Positions 35,769-43,360 of a stretch of DNA of 64,000 nucleotides are shown piece by piece (position 1 is the stretch's first letter; each line of letters starts with the position of its first letter). The notes beneath the pieces were generated by a model, which ran no database searches, was not told where the DNA came from, and saw only the letters and a list, made by a program, of their open reading frames with translations. The position numbers and the translations under genes are program-made. This stretch comes from Pseudomonas sp. PDNC002 (GTDB lineage: Bacteria > Pseudomonadota > Gammaproteobacteria > Pseudomonadales > Pseudomonadaceae), in assembly GCF_016919445.1 (NCBI RefSeq), contig NZ_CP070356.1, forward strand, positions 5,149,502-5,213,501, written 5' to 3'.

Positions 35769-36644
35769 ATGATGCGCATCCTGTTGTTCCTGGCCACCAA
35801 CCTGGCAGTTCTGGTGATCGCCAGCATCACCCTGAAACTGCTCGGCGTGGACCGATTCACCGGCCAGAATTACGGTAGCCTTCTGATTTTCTGCGCCGTC
35901 TTCGGCTTCGCCGGCTCCCTGGTTTCGCTGTTCATCTCCAAGTGGATGGCGAAGATGAGCACCGGCACCGAGATCATCAGCCAGCCGCGCACCCGCCACG
36001 AACAGTGGCTGCTGCAGACCGTGGAAGAGCTGTCCCGCGAGGCCGGCATCAAGATGCCGGAAGTGGGTATCTTCCCCGCCTACGAGGCCAACGCCTTCGC
36101 CACGGGTTGGAACAAGAACGACGCGCTGGTCGCGGTCAGCCAGGGCCTGCTGGAGCGCTTCTCCCCCGAAGAAGTGAAAGCCGTGCTGGCCCACGAGATC
36201 GGCCACGTGGCCAATGGCGACATGGTCACCCTGGCGCTGATCCAGGGCGTGGTGAACACCTTCGTGATGTTCTTCGCGCGCATCTTCGGCAACTTCGTCG
36301 ACAAGGCGATCCTGAAGAACGAAGACGGCCCGGGCATTGGTTACTTCGTCGCGACCATCTTCGCCGAGCTGGTATTGGGCGTGCTCGCCAGCATCATCGT
36401 CATGTGGTTCTCGCGCAAACGCGAATACCGCGCCGACGAGGCCGGCGCCCACCTGGCCGGCAGCGGCGCGATGATCGCCGCCCTGCAACGTCTGCGCGCC
36501 GAACAGGGCGTGCCGGTGCAGATGCCCGACTCGCTGCAGGCCTTCGGCATCAACGGCAACCTCAAGCATGGCCTCGCCGGCCTGTTCATGAGCCACCCGC
36601 CGCTGGAAGACCGCATCGAAGCCCTGCGCGCCGCTGCCCGCTGA
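35769..36644 (+). CDS. htpX: Inner-membrane zinc protease HtpX
   Basis: HtpX degrades misfolded membrane proteins alongside FtsH. The 291-residue protein has two N-terminal membrane helices (about 4-24, 38-57) and the zinc motif [11 protein letters not shown] (His142, His146). Two further hydrophobic segments follow (about 155-180 and 195-215), then the third ligand Glu in [14 protein letters not shown]. Two ATG codons are adjacent. GAGGAG lies 12 bases upstream of the first. The typical C-terminal [15 protein letters not shown] is present. A perfect terminator follows. Confidence 0.96.
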   Translation: MMRILLFLATNLAVLVIASITLKLLGVDRFTGQNYGSLLIFCAVFGFAGSLVSLFISKWMAKMSTGTEIISQPRTRHEQWLLQTVEELSREAGIKMPEVGIFPAYEANAFATGWNKNDALVAVSQGLLERFSPEEVKAVLAHEIGHVANGDMVTLALIQGVVNTFVMFFARIFGNFVDKAILKNEDGPGIGYFVATIFAELVLGVLASIIVMWFSRKREYRADEAGAHLAGSGAMIAALQRLRAEQGVPVQMPDSLQAFGINGNLKHGLAGLFMSHPPLEDRIEALRAAAR

Positions 36645-36659
36645 GACGACGACGCAACG

Positions 36660-36689
36660 AAAAAGGGCGACCCCAGGGTCGCCCTTTTT
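36660..36689. terminator. Bidirectional terminator between htpX and tpm
   Basis: AAAAAGGGCGACC-CCA-GGGTCGCCCTTTTT, a stem of over 12 bp with A- and T-runs, between convergent genes. Confidence 0.9.
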
Positions 36690-36701
36690 CATGCCCGCGA
36701 C

Positions 36702-37358
36702 TCAGCCGCGACTCAACGTGAACACGACCTCATCCAGGTGGCTGACGCCGCGCTTGAGGAACTTGGGGTTCTCCGCCAGCACGTCGAGGCGCTCGGCTTC
36801 GACCACCTGCCAGTCAGCGCCGAAGTGCCGGTGCACCTCATCGGCAAGCACCGCAAAGGGCGGGCCGTCCATCTCCGCCTGCGGATACTCCAGCGTCACC
36901 AGAAGCCCGCGCACTTGCGCCGGCAGGCTGCGCTGCAAATGGGCCACGTAGTCGGCACGCATCGTTTCCGGCAAGGCGATCAACGCGGCGCGATCGTAGA
37001 GCCCGCTGCAGTCCGCCAGCTGCTCCTCCGTGACATCGAAGATATCGCCCTGGAGAATCTCCAGCCGATCAAAGCGGAAACGGCGCAGCGCCCCCTCCTG
37101 CGTCACCTCCGGCTCCACCTCCAACTCGGCGAAGAAGTCCTGGGCCGCCCGCTCCGCAAGCTCGACGCCCAGCACGCGGTATCCCCACTGCGCCAGCCAT
37201 AGCATGTCCAGACTCTTGCCACAGAGCGGCACCAGCACCTGGGAATCCTCGGGCAATCCGAGCGTCGGCCAATGCCGGATCAGGCCGGGATTCACCGATT
37301 GTTGATGGAAGCCAATTTCGTTGCGCGCCCAGCGCGCATGCCAGAAATCATGTTGCAT
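36702..37358 (-). CDS. tpm: Thiopurine S-methyltransferase
   Basis: This 218-residue SAM-dependent methyltransferase is of the bacterial TPMT type, which in Pseudomonas also methylates tellurite and selenite compounds. The N-terminal MQHDFWHARWARNEIGFHQ is characteristic. SAM motif I is VLVPLCGKSLDMLWLAQWGY (about 41-60), followed by VLGVELAERA and a YDRAALIALP segment. It lies convergent with htpX. A 457-bp gap lies upstream before the DODA gene. Confidence 0.94.
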   Translation of the reverse strand: MQHDFWHARWARNEIGFHQQSVNPGLIRHWPTLGLPEDSQVLVPLCGKSLDMLWLAQWGYRVLGVELAERAAQDFFAELEVEPEVTQEGALRRFRFDRLEILQGDIFDVTEEQLADCSGLYDRAALIALPETMRADYVAHLQRSLPAQVRGLLVTLEYPQAEMDGPPFAVLADEVHRHFGADWQVVEAERLDVLAENPKFLKRGVSHLDEVVFTLSRG

Positions 37359-37815
37359 GCATCACCCTTTCAAACGCTGCGCCATGCGCGGGGAAGTTTC
37401 CAGCATCACCCATTGCCTTGTCTTTCACGGGCTTCTTTCTCGTGCCTTGAGGAGCCTCAGCGGCAGCCGCCCACCTCGAATTCGCTGCACAGCCGGCACT
37501 GCCGCTGTCTGGAACGAGACGTTCGCCGATCGCGAGAATCAGCGCGCAATGGAATTCTCCTGTAAGCAAATTCACCGTCTTACATGGGAAATTTCCTCAA
37601 ACTCTAACGCATCAATGGTTCGCCAGCCGGCCAAAGCCCTTCAGGACGAATCGCTGCATGAGTCTGCAACTGAGTTCGCAAATCCGGGGCTGGGCGGACA
37701 CCCAACGACATCCGCAGCTAATAGCCCTCTTTTTCGATCATTAACTTCAAAAACCTATACTGGTTTTCGATCTGTTTGCGCGGGAACATGGAGCCATCAC
37801 GTAGCGAGGTTCACC
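37359..37815. other. 457-bp non-coding gap between tpm and the DODA-type dioxygenase gene
   Basis: The frames in this stretch have no ribosome sites, codon pattern or recognisable domains. The right half is richer in A/T than its surroundings (for example around 37560-37610 and 37735-37770). It must hold the promoters of the divergent tpm and DODA genes. CAAAAACCTATACTGGTTTT near 37748 is an imperfect inverted repeat. Nothing else could be supported. Confidence 0.5.
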
Positions 37816-38586
37816 ATGCTTCCTGCCCTCTTCATTTCCCACGGCTCCCCCATGCTGGCCCTGGAGCCCGGCGCCAGCGCAGCCCCACTGGAACGTCTGG
37901 CCCGCGAACTCCCGCGACCCAAGGCCATCCTGGTCGTCTCCGCCCATTGGGAAACCCCTGACCTGCGCGTCAGCGCCGCGACCCAACCCGACACCTGGCA
38001 TGACTTCCATGGCTTCCCGCCCGAGCTGTACGCGGTGCGATACCCCGCTCCCGGCTCGCCCGAGCTGGCCCGGCGTGTGCGCGACCTGCTGGCCGAGGAC
38101 GGTCTCCCCGCCGCGCTGGACGCCGACCGCCCGCTCGACCACGGCACCTGGGTACCGCTCAGCCTGATGTACCCGGCCGCCGATATTCCGGTCGTTCAAC
38201 TGTCCCTCCCCAGCCGCCTCGGCGCCCCCATGCAGGACCGCATTGGCCGCGCGCTGAGCGCCCTGCGCGAAGAAGGTGTCCTGCTGATCGGCTCAGGCAG
38301 CATTACCCACAACCTGGGCGAGCTGAACTGGCGCGCGGGACCTGAAGTCATCGAGCCCTGGGCCAAGGCCTTCCGCGACTGGATAGTCGAACGCCTGCAC
38401 GAAGACGACGAGGCCGCACTGCTGGACTACCGCCAGCAGGCCCCCTGGGCGGTGCGCAACCACCCGCGCGACGAGCACCTGTTGCCGCTGTACTTCGCCC
38501 GCGGTGCCGGTGGTGCGCCGATGACGGTGGAGCACGCCGGCTTCACCCTGGGCGCGCTGGGAATGGATATCTATCGCTTCGGCTGA
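37816..38586 (+). CDS. DODA-type extradiol ring-opening dioxygenase (YgiD/LigB family)
   Basis: This 256-residue protein is of the class III extradiol dioxygenase fold. Metal-ligand histidines are in LFISHGSPML (His9), VSAHWETP (about His48) and DHGTWVPLSLMYPAAD, with a late His in GSGSITHNLGEL. E. coli YgiD opens the ring of L-DOPA in vitro, but the natural substrate is unknown. The frame continues upstream to 37321 without a supported start. Only a weak GAGG precedes the ATG at 37816. A shared terminator with deaD follows. Confidence 0.88.
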   Translation: MLPALFISHGSPMLALEPGASAAPLERLARELPRPKAILVVSAHWETPDLRVSAATQPDTWHDFHGFPPELYAVRYPAPGSPELARRVRDLLAEDGLPAALDADRPLDHGTWVPLSLMYPAADIPVVQLSLPSRLGAPMQDRIGRALSALREEGVLLIGSGSITHNLGELNWRAGPEVIEPWAKAFRDWIVERLHEDDEAALLDYRQQAPWAVRNHPRDEHLLPLYFARGAGGAPMTVEHAGFTLGALGMDIYRFG

Positions 38587-38625
38587 CTGCTCCTACAGAT
38601 CTGAACCGGACAAATACCGGAAACG

Positions 38626-38653
38626 AAAAAGCCCCGCCAAGGCGGGGCTTTTT
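38626..38653. terminator. Bidirectional terminator between the DODA gene and deaD
   Basis: AAAAAGCCCCGCC-AA-GGCGGGGCTTTTT, a 13-bp perfect stem. Confidence 0.9.
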
Positions 38654-38673
38654 CACGTTCGCAAACCGCGCGA

Positions 38674-40374
38674 TCAGTCTTCGCGGTAGCGGCGCAGACG
38701 CAGGGCCTTACCGGCTACACGAGTGTCCTTGAGCTTGGTCAGCAGACGCTCGAGGTTCTCTTCCGGCAGCTCGATCAGGCTGAAGGTCTCACGGATCTGG
38801 ATGCGGCCGATGGCCTCGCGGGACAGGCCACCCTCGTTGAGGATGGCGCCCAGCAGGTTCTTCGCCTGTACGCCATCGCGGGCGCCCAGGGCGGTACGGC
38901 AACGGGCCTTGCCTTCCGACGGCGGCGCCATCGGACGACGCTCGCCAGTACGCTCCGGACGATCACCGCGCTCGGGGCGGTCGCCACGTTCGCTGCGCTC
39001 GTAACGGTCACCACTGCGCTCGCGCGGAGCAGCCGGAGTCAGAGGCTGTTCGCGACGAACCGATTCCAGGTCCAGCGCCTTGCCTTCGGTGAGCTTGGCC
39101 AGCAGCACGGCGGCCAGGGTCTCCATGTCGGTACCCAGGCGGCGGCACAGCTCGTCACGCACCGCGCCACGGCTGGCTACGGCGTTGGCCAGCAGCGGTT
39201 GCAGGCCGGTAGCCAGGCGGTTCAGGCGTGCTTCGAGAACGGTCTCGGCGTCCGGCAGGCGAACTTCGCCGACTTTCTGCCCGGTCACACGCTCGATCAC
39301 CTGCAGCATGCGGCGCTCACGCGGAGTCACCAGCAGCAGGGCACGGCCTTCGCGGCCGGCACGACCGGTACGGCCGATACGGTGCACGTAGGATTCCGGA
39401 TCGTAGGGCATGTCCACGTTCAATACGTGGGTGATGCGCGCCACGTCGAGGCCGCGGGCGGCAACGTCGGTGGCGATGACGATGTCCAGCGAGCCGTCCT
39501 TGAGCGATTCGATCACGCGCTCACGCTGGGCCTGCGGCATGTCGCCGTTCAGCGCGGCAGCACGGTAGCCCTGGCGCTCGAGCAACTCGGCGATGTCCAG
39601 GGTGGCCTGCTTGGTGCGGACGAAGCCGATCAGCGCGTCGAATTGCTCGACTTCCAGCAGACGCAGGATCGAGGCCGACTTCTGGTCGGCGTGGACCATC
39701 AGGTGCACCTGCTCGATGCGGGCGACGGTCTGGGTCTTGGCGGCGATGCGGACGTGCTTGGGTTCTTTCAGGTGGCGTTCGGCGATGCTGCGGATCGAGG
39801 CCGGCAGGGTCGCGGAGAACAGCACGCTCTGGCGGCTGGACGGCATGGCTTCGAAGATCACTTCGAGGTCATCCATGAAGCCGAGCTTGAGCATTTCGTC
39901 CGCTTCGTCGAGCACCAGGCTCTTGACGGTGGACAGCAGATTCTCGTCGCGACGCAGGTGGTCGCACAGGCGGCCCGGCGTGGCGACCACGACCTGAGCG
40001 CCCTGACGCAGTGCTTTGAGCTGCGGGCCCATGGGCGCGCCGCCGTAGACGGCGATGACGCCGACGCCCGGCATCTGCTTGGAGTAGGTTTCGAAAGCGG
40101 TGGCGACCTGCAGGGCCAGCTCGCGGGTCGGAACCAGCACCAGCACCTGCGGTACGCGGCGGCTTGGTTCGATCTGCGAAAGCAACGGCAGCGCGAACGC
40201 GGCGGTCTTGCCGGTACCAGTCTGGGCCTGGCCGATCATGTCGTGGCCTTCGAGGATCACCGGGATCGACTGGGCCTGGATCGGCGACGGCTCTTCATAG
40301 CCGACAGCGGCAATGGCAGCGAGAACATTGGGGTGAAGACCGAGCGCGGCGAAGCCGGCGGTTTCCTGGGTCAT
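38674..40374 (-). CDS. deaD: DEAD-box RNA helicase DeaD (CsdA)
   Basis: This 566-residue helicase acts in ribosome assembly and mRNA decay in the cold. It has Walker A AQTGTGKT (50-57), PTRELA, the DEAD box VLDEADEML, SAT in LFSATLPAS and HRIGRTGRAG. After the RecA domains comes an Arg/Glu/Asp-rich linker (RERSGDRYERSERGDRPERG). A C-terminal DbpA-type RNA-binding domain (about 485-560: GAILNEGGLSREAIGRIQI) ends the protein. I start at the ATG at 40374 with a GAGG upstream. The long untranslated leader upstream fits cold-shock control. Confidence 0.94.
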   Translation of the reverse strand: MTQETAGFAALGLHPNVLAAIAAVGYEEPSPIQAQSIPVILEGHDMIGQAQTGTGKTAAFALPLLSQIEPSRRVPQVLVLVPTRELALQVATAFETYSKQMPGVGVIAVYGGAPMGPQLKALRQGAQVVVATPGRLCDHLRRDENLLSTVKSLVLDEADEMLKLGFMDDLEVIFEAMPSSRQSVLFSATLPASIRSIAERHLKEPKHVRIAAKTQTVARIEQVHLMVHADQKSASILRLLEVEQFDALIGFVRTKQATLDIAELLERQGYRAAALNGDMPQAQRERVIESLKDGSLDIVIATDVAARGLDVARITHVLNVDMPYDPESYVHRIGRTGRAGREGRALLLVTPRERRMLQVIERVTGQKVGEVRLPDAETVLEARLNRLATGLQPLLANAVASRGAVRDELCRRLGTDMETLAAVLLAKLTEGKALDLESVRREQPLTPAAPRERSGDRYERSERGDRPERGDRPERTGERRPMAPPSEGKARCRTALGARDGVQAKNLLGAILNEGGLSREAIGRIQIRETFSLIELPEENLERLLTKLKDTRVAGKALRLRRYRED

Positions 40375-40710
40375 GGGTTTTGCCTCTAAGTACATCCGCA
40401 AAGACCCAATAGCCGAGCTGCGCATGCCCTGTACGACGATAAAGTCACCCAGGCAGCTGGAAGCGGGGATTTGCGAAATGAAGATTGGAAGAATACGTCA
40501 AGGAAGTCCGCACAGCGGACGCACATGCTGAGCGTGGAAGCTCCGAAAAATGCGGGATCCAAAACGAGGCCATCGTTTGGCCGGCGCGTATCATACCGGA
40601 AAATCCTGACCGATGTGTTTCTTTTCGGAACATGACCGGCGAACGGTCCCCGATGGACAAGCCCGGTGACGCCGGCTATACCGAGCAAGCCCACTCACCG
40701 GAGCCCGCCG
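40375..40710. other. 336-bp divergent gap between deaD and the enoyl-CoA hydratase gene
   Basis: No convincing gene. The deaD-proximal part is presumably its long 5' leader. The rest should carry the hydratase promoter. A small reading frame at 40485-40754 on the plus strand overlaps the hydratase start and has no ribosome site. Confidence 0.5.
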
Positions 40711-41502
40711 ATGACCGCCAGCAGCGAACCGCGCATCACCCTCGAACGCCATGACCACGTCCTGCTGCTGGGCCTTAACCGGGTCGCCAAGCGCAACGCC
40801 TTCGACCTGGAAATGCTCACCCAGCTGGTCCTGGCCTTCGGCGAATACGAGCGCGACGACGATCTGCGTTGCGCCCTGGTGTTCGCCCATGGCGACCACT
40901 TCACGGCGGGGCTGGATCTGGCCAACATCGGCGAAACCTTCCGCACCGGCTGGACCATGCCCGAAGGCTCCGCCGATCCCTGGGGCACCTTCGGCGGACG
41001 GCGCCTGACCAAGCCACTGCTGGTGGCCGCCCAGGGCTACTGCTTCACACTCGGCATCGAGCTGATGCTGGCCGCCGACATCAACCTCTGCGCCAGCAAC
41101 GCGCGCTTCGCCCAGCTCGAGGTGCAGCGCGGCATCTTCCCCTTCGGCGGCGCGACACTGCGCATGCACCAGGTCGCCGGCTGGGGCAACGCCATGCGCT
41201 GGCTGCTCACCGGTGATCCTTTCGATGCCCACGAGGCCTATCGCATCGGCCTGGTGCAGGAAGTCACCGCGCCGGAGGAGCTGATGCCACGCGCACTGTG
41301 GCTCGCGCAGCGGGTGGCCGCCCAGGCGCCGCTGGGCATTCGTGCCACGCTCGCTTCGGCGCGCCGCAGCCTCGACGAAGGCGAAGAAGCCGCCGCGCGG
41401 TTGCTCCCGGCGATGGCCAGCGAACTGCTTTCCACCGAGGACGCGAAGGAAGGTTTGGACGCCATGCTGGAGCGCCGCGAAGGTCGATTCCAGGGCCGAT
41501 GA
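40711..41502 (+). CDS. Enoyl-CoA hydratase/isomerase (crotonase family)
   Basis: This 263-residue crotonase-fold protein has the first oxyanion-hole segment FTAGLDLANI and the second AAQGYCFTLGIELMLAADIN. The catalytic-Glu region FAQLEVQRGIFPFGGATLRM contains the expected acidic residues. LRMHQVAGWGNAMRWLLTGD and a C-terminal trimerisation helix follow. Typical roles are beta-oxidation or catabolic acyl-CoA hydration. The substrate is undetermined. The start at 40711 has GGAG 7 bases upstream, better than the ATG at 40666. It is apparently monocistronic. Confidence 0.88.
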   Translation: MTASSEPRITLERHDHVLLLGLNRVAKRNAFDLEMLTQLVLAFGEYERDDDLRCALVFAHGDHFTAGLDLANIGETFRTGWTMPEGSADPWGTFGGRRLTKPLLVAAQGYCFTLGIELMLAADINLCASNARFAQLEVQRGIFPFGGATLRMHQVAGWGNAMRWLLTGDPFDAHEAYRIGLVQEVTAPEELMPRALWLAQRVAAQAPLGIRATLASARRSLDEGEEAAARLLPAMASELLSTEDAKEGLDAMLERREGRFQGR

Positions 41503-41611
41503 ACAGCACCTGCAACGGCAAATCGGAACCATCGTGCGAAAAGCGCTATATCCTAGGTATTAAAAACGCCTGGCGAATCGCCATAATCCTTTAGTTTTTC
41601 CTTTCAAATCA

Positions 41612-41628
41612 TGTGCTTGAAAAGCACA
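41612..41628. promoter_or_regulatory. AT-rich control region with a TGTGCTT-GAA-AAGCACA inverted repeat
   Basis: A perfect 7-bp inverted repeat in an unusually AT-rich stretch (about 41580-41680), followed by CTATATAC, 130 bp upstream of the glycine-rich lipoprotein gene. It could be an operator. No matching regulator was recognised. Confidence 0.35.
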
Positions 41629-41760
41629 AAACGACTATATACAAGTTCCAATTTCGCGTCTGAAAACAAACCTCTAGAACTGACACCAGAGCAACGCAGC
41701 GACTCGCCGGGATACCGACCGGGCAGCCAGCTGGTTGACGTTCGTCATGGAGGAATTCGT

Positions 41761-43272
41761 ATGTCAGGCCCGATTCGTGTTTTCGCACTTTCCCTTCTCG
41801 TCGTTGCACTGTCACTGCAAGGTTGCAGCAGCAAAGGCGGTAGCAGTCACCACTCTTCCGGCAGCAGCTCCGAGCAACCCGCCGATGGCGGCGCCGGTAG
41901 CGGTGGCAGCGGCGGTACCGGCGGCGATGGCTCCGGCTCCGGCGGAACTGGCGGTACCGGTGGCACTGGCGGTACCGATGGTACAGGCGGCACCGGGGGT
42001 ACCGGCGGCGGCGATGGCACCGGCGGTGGCAATAACGGCGGCGGCACCACCACTCCGCCGGCAAGCACCACCGGCAACATCCTCACCGAGACCGGCCAGA
42101 CCGTCTCCAGCGTCGGCAGCACGGTCAACACCGTCGGTGCCGTGGTGAAAACGGTCGATCTGCCGGTACTTGGCGGCGGCGTAACGGACAATGCCGGCAA
42201 TCTCATCCAGGAAGTCGGCGCTGGCGTCGACAGCGTCGGCAAAGGCGTCACCAACGGCCTCGGCCAGTTGGGCAACAATCCCAACGCGGTAGGCACCACT
42301 GTCGCCGGCGTCACCGGCCTGGTCAGCCACACCGGCGGCGCAGTCAGCAGCCTGGGCGACACCGTGGCCGCCATCGGCGATGCCCCGGTGCTGGCCAACA
42401 CCCCGCTCAACGGCCTGACCGGTCAGGTCGGCGGCCTGGTGGACGGTGTCGGCGGCAAGATCACCATGCTCGGCGACTCCCTCAGCGGCGCAGTCACCAG
42501 CGGCCCGCTGAGCCAGCTGACCACCCAGCTCAGTGGCGCCAGCGCCGGGCTGGTCGGCAAAGTCGAAGGAACTACCCGCGGCCTCGGCGCCGCCACCGGA
42601 CTGGGAACGCCGGTGAACAACCTGTTGACCACCGTCGGCGGCGTTGTGACCCAGACAGGCAACCAGGTAGCCAGCCAGAATCCGGCGCTGGCCCCGGTCG
42701 GCGGAATCGTCAGCAATGCGGGTCAAGCGGTCAGCGCGGCCGGCGGCCTGGTCAATGGCAGCAATCCGGGCGGCGGTCTGCTCGGCGGTGTCACCGGCTC
42801 GCTGGGTGGCGCGGCTGGCGGCAGCAATCCGGTGGGCGGACTGGTCGGCGGTTTGACCGGCGCGGTCGGCGGCATCACCGGGTCCCTGGGCGGCGCAGCC
42901 GGGGGCAGTAATCCGGTCGGCGGACTGGTCAGCGGTGTGACCGGCGCAGTCGGCGGCATCACCGGATCTCTGGGCGGCGCAACCGGCGGAAGCAATCCGG
43001 TTGGCGGCCTGGTCAACGGAGTGGCCGGAACCCTGGGCGGCGTGACCAGCAGTCTCACCGGTGGCGGCGGCCTGGTGGCCGGCGCTGGTATCGGGGTGGG
43101 CAGCAACAGCCAGGGTTCGGGTGTGGCAGTCGGAGCCGGTGCCGGCACTACCGGCGGAAGTGGCGGCCAGGGAGGCCTGCTGGGCAATACGCTGGGCGCC
43201 GTGGGTGGCGCGCTGGGTGGTCTGACCGGTGGACTGGGCGGTGGATTGGCGATCGGTACGCCCAAGCAATAA
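41761..43272 (+). CDS. Glycine-rich repeat lipoprotein, probable partner of a TpsB-type transporter
   Basis: This 503-residue lipoprotein has signal MSGPIRVFALSLLVVALSLQGC with lipidated Cys22. A Ser/His stretch (23-40) comes first. Next is a Gly-Thr-Gly low-complexity arm (42-95, GGT triplets as in collagen-like proteins but without Gly-Pro). A middle region follows with recurring TVSSVGSTV / GLVSHTGGAV / VGGVVTQTG turns (105-330). Three tandem 28-residue repeats (353-380, 381-408, 409-436; GGSNPVGGLV..TGAVGGITGSLGG) and a Gly-rich end complete it. No TPS, hemagglutinin or known enzyme domain was seen. A perfect GGAGGA site precedes the ATG. It is 88 bp upstream of the TpsB gene, which suggests export to the surface by it. 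Confidence 0.72.
   Translation: MSGPIRVFALSLLVVALSLQGCSSKGGSSHHSSGSSSEQPADGGAGSGGSGGTGGDGSGSGGTGGTGGTGGTDGTGGTGGTGGGDGTGGGNNGGGTTTPPASTTGNILTETGQTVSSVGSTVNTVGAVVKTVDLPVLGGGVTDNAGNLIQEVGAGVDSVGKGVTNGLGQLGNNPNAVGTTVAGVTGLVSHTGGAVSSLGDTVAAIGDAPVLANTPLNGLTGQVGGLVDGVGGKITMLGDSLSGAVTSGPLSQLTTQLSGASAGLVGKVEGTTRGLGAATGLGTPVNNLLTTVGGVVTQTGNQVASQNPALAPVGGIVSNAGQAVSAAGGLVNGSNPGGGLLGGVTGSLGGAAGGSNPVGGLVGGLTGAVGGITGSLGGAAGGSNPVGGLVSGVTGAVGGITGSLGGATGGSNPVGGLVNGVAGTLGGVTSSLTGGGGLVAGAGIGVGSNSQGSGVAVGAGAGTTGGSGGQGGLLGNTLGAVGGALGGLTGGLGGGLAIGTPKQ
42817..43068 (+). repeat. Three tandem 84-bp coding repeats in the glycine-rich lipoprotein gene
   Basis: Each unit encodes 28 residues starting GGSNPVGGLV. Units 1 and 2 differ at only a few residues, while unit 3 is more diverged. 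A degenerate half unit (NGSNPGGGLLGGVTGSLGG) precedes them. Unit number could vary between strains. Confidence 0.85.
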
Positions 43273-43298
43273 TCCGAATTACGCCCATACTGTAGTAG

Positions 43299-43329
43299 CC
43301 AGGAGCCGCCCACGGCTCCTGGTCTTTTT
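43299..43329 (+). terminator. Hairpin with T-run between the lipoprotein and TpsB genes
   Basis: CCAGGAGCCG-CCCA-CGGCTCCTGG followed by TCTTTTT, 26 bases after the lipoprotein stop and 31 before the TpsB start. It probably attenuates read-through so that the secreted protein is made in excess over the transporter. Confidence 0.75.
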
Positions 43330-43360
43330 AATAAGAAGATCGGTCTCATGGAGGAGCCAG

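Noticed and set aside
37348-37575. A 75-codon minus-strand gene upstream of tpm
   Set aside because: No ribosome site, no family, and it overlaps the tpm start region.
41930-42030. Short repeats resembling a CRISPR array or satellite
   Set aside because: They are Gly-Gly-Thr codon runs in frame, with no spacer structure.
41812-43269. A 485-codon minus-strand frame opposite the glycine-rich gene
   Set aside because: Antisense of Gly/Thr codons gives Ala/Asp-rich sequence. The plus strand has the ribosome site, lipobox and repeats.
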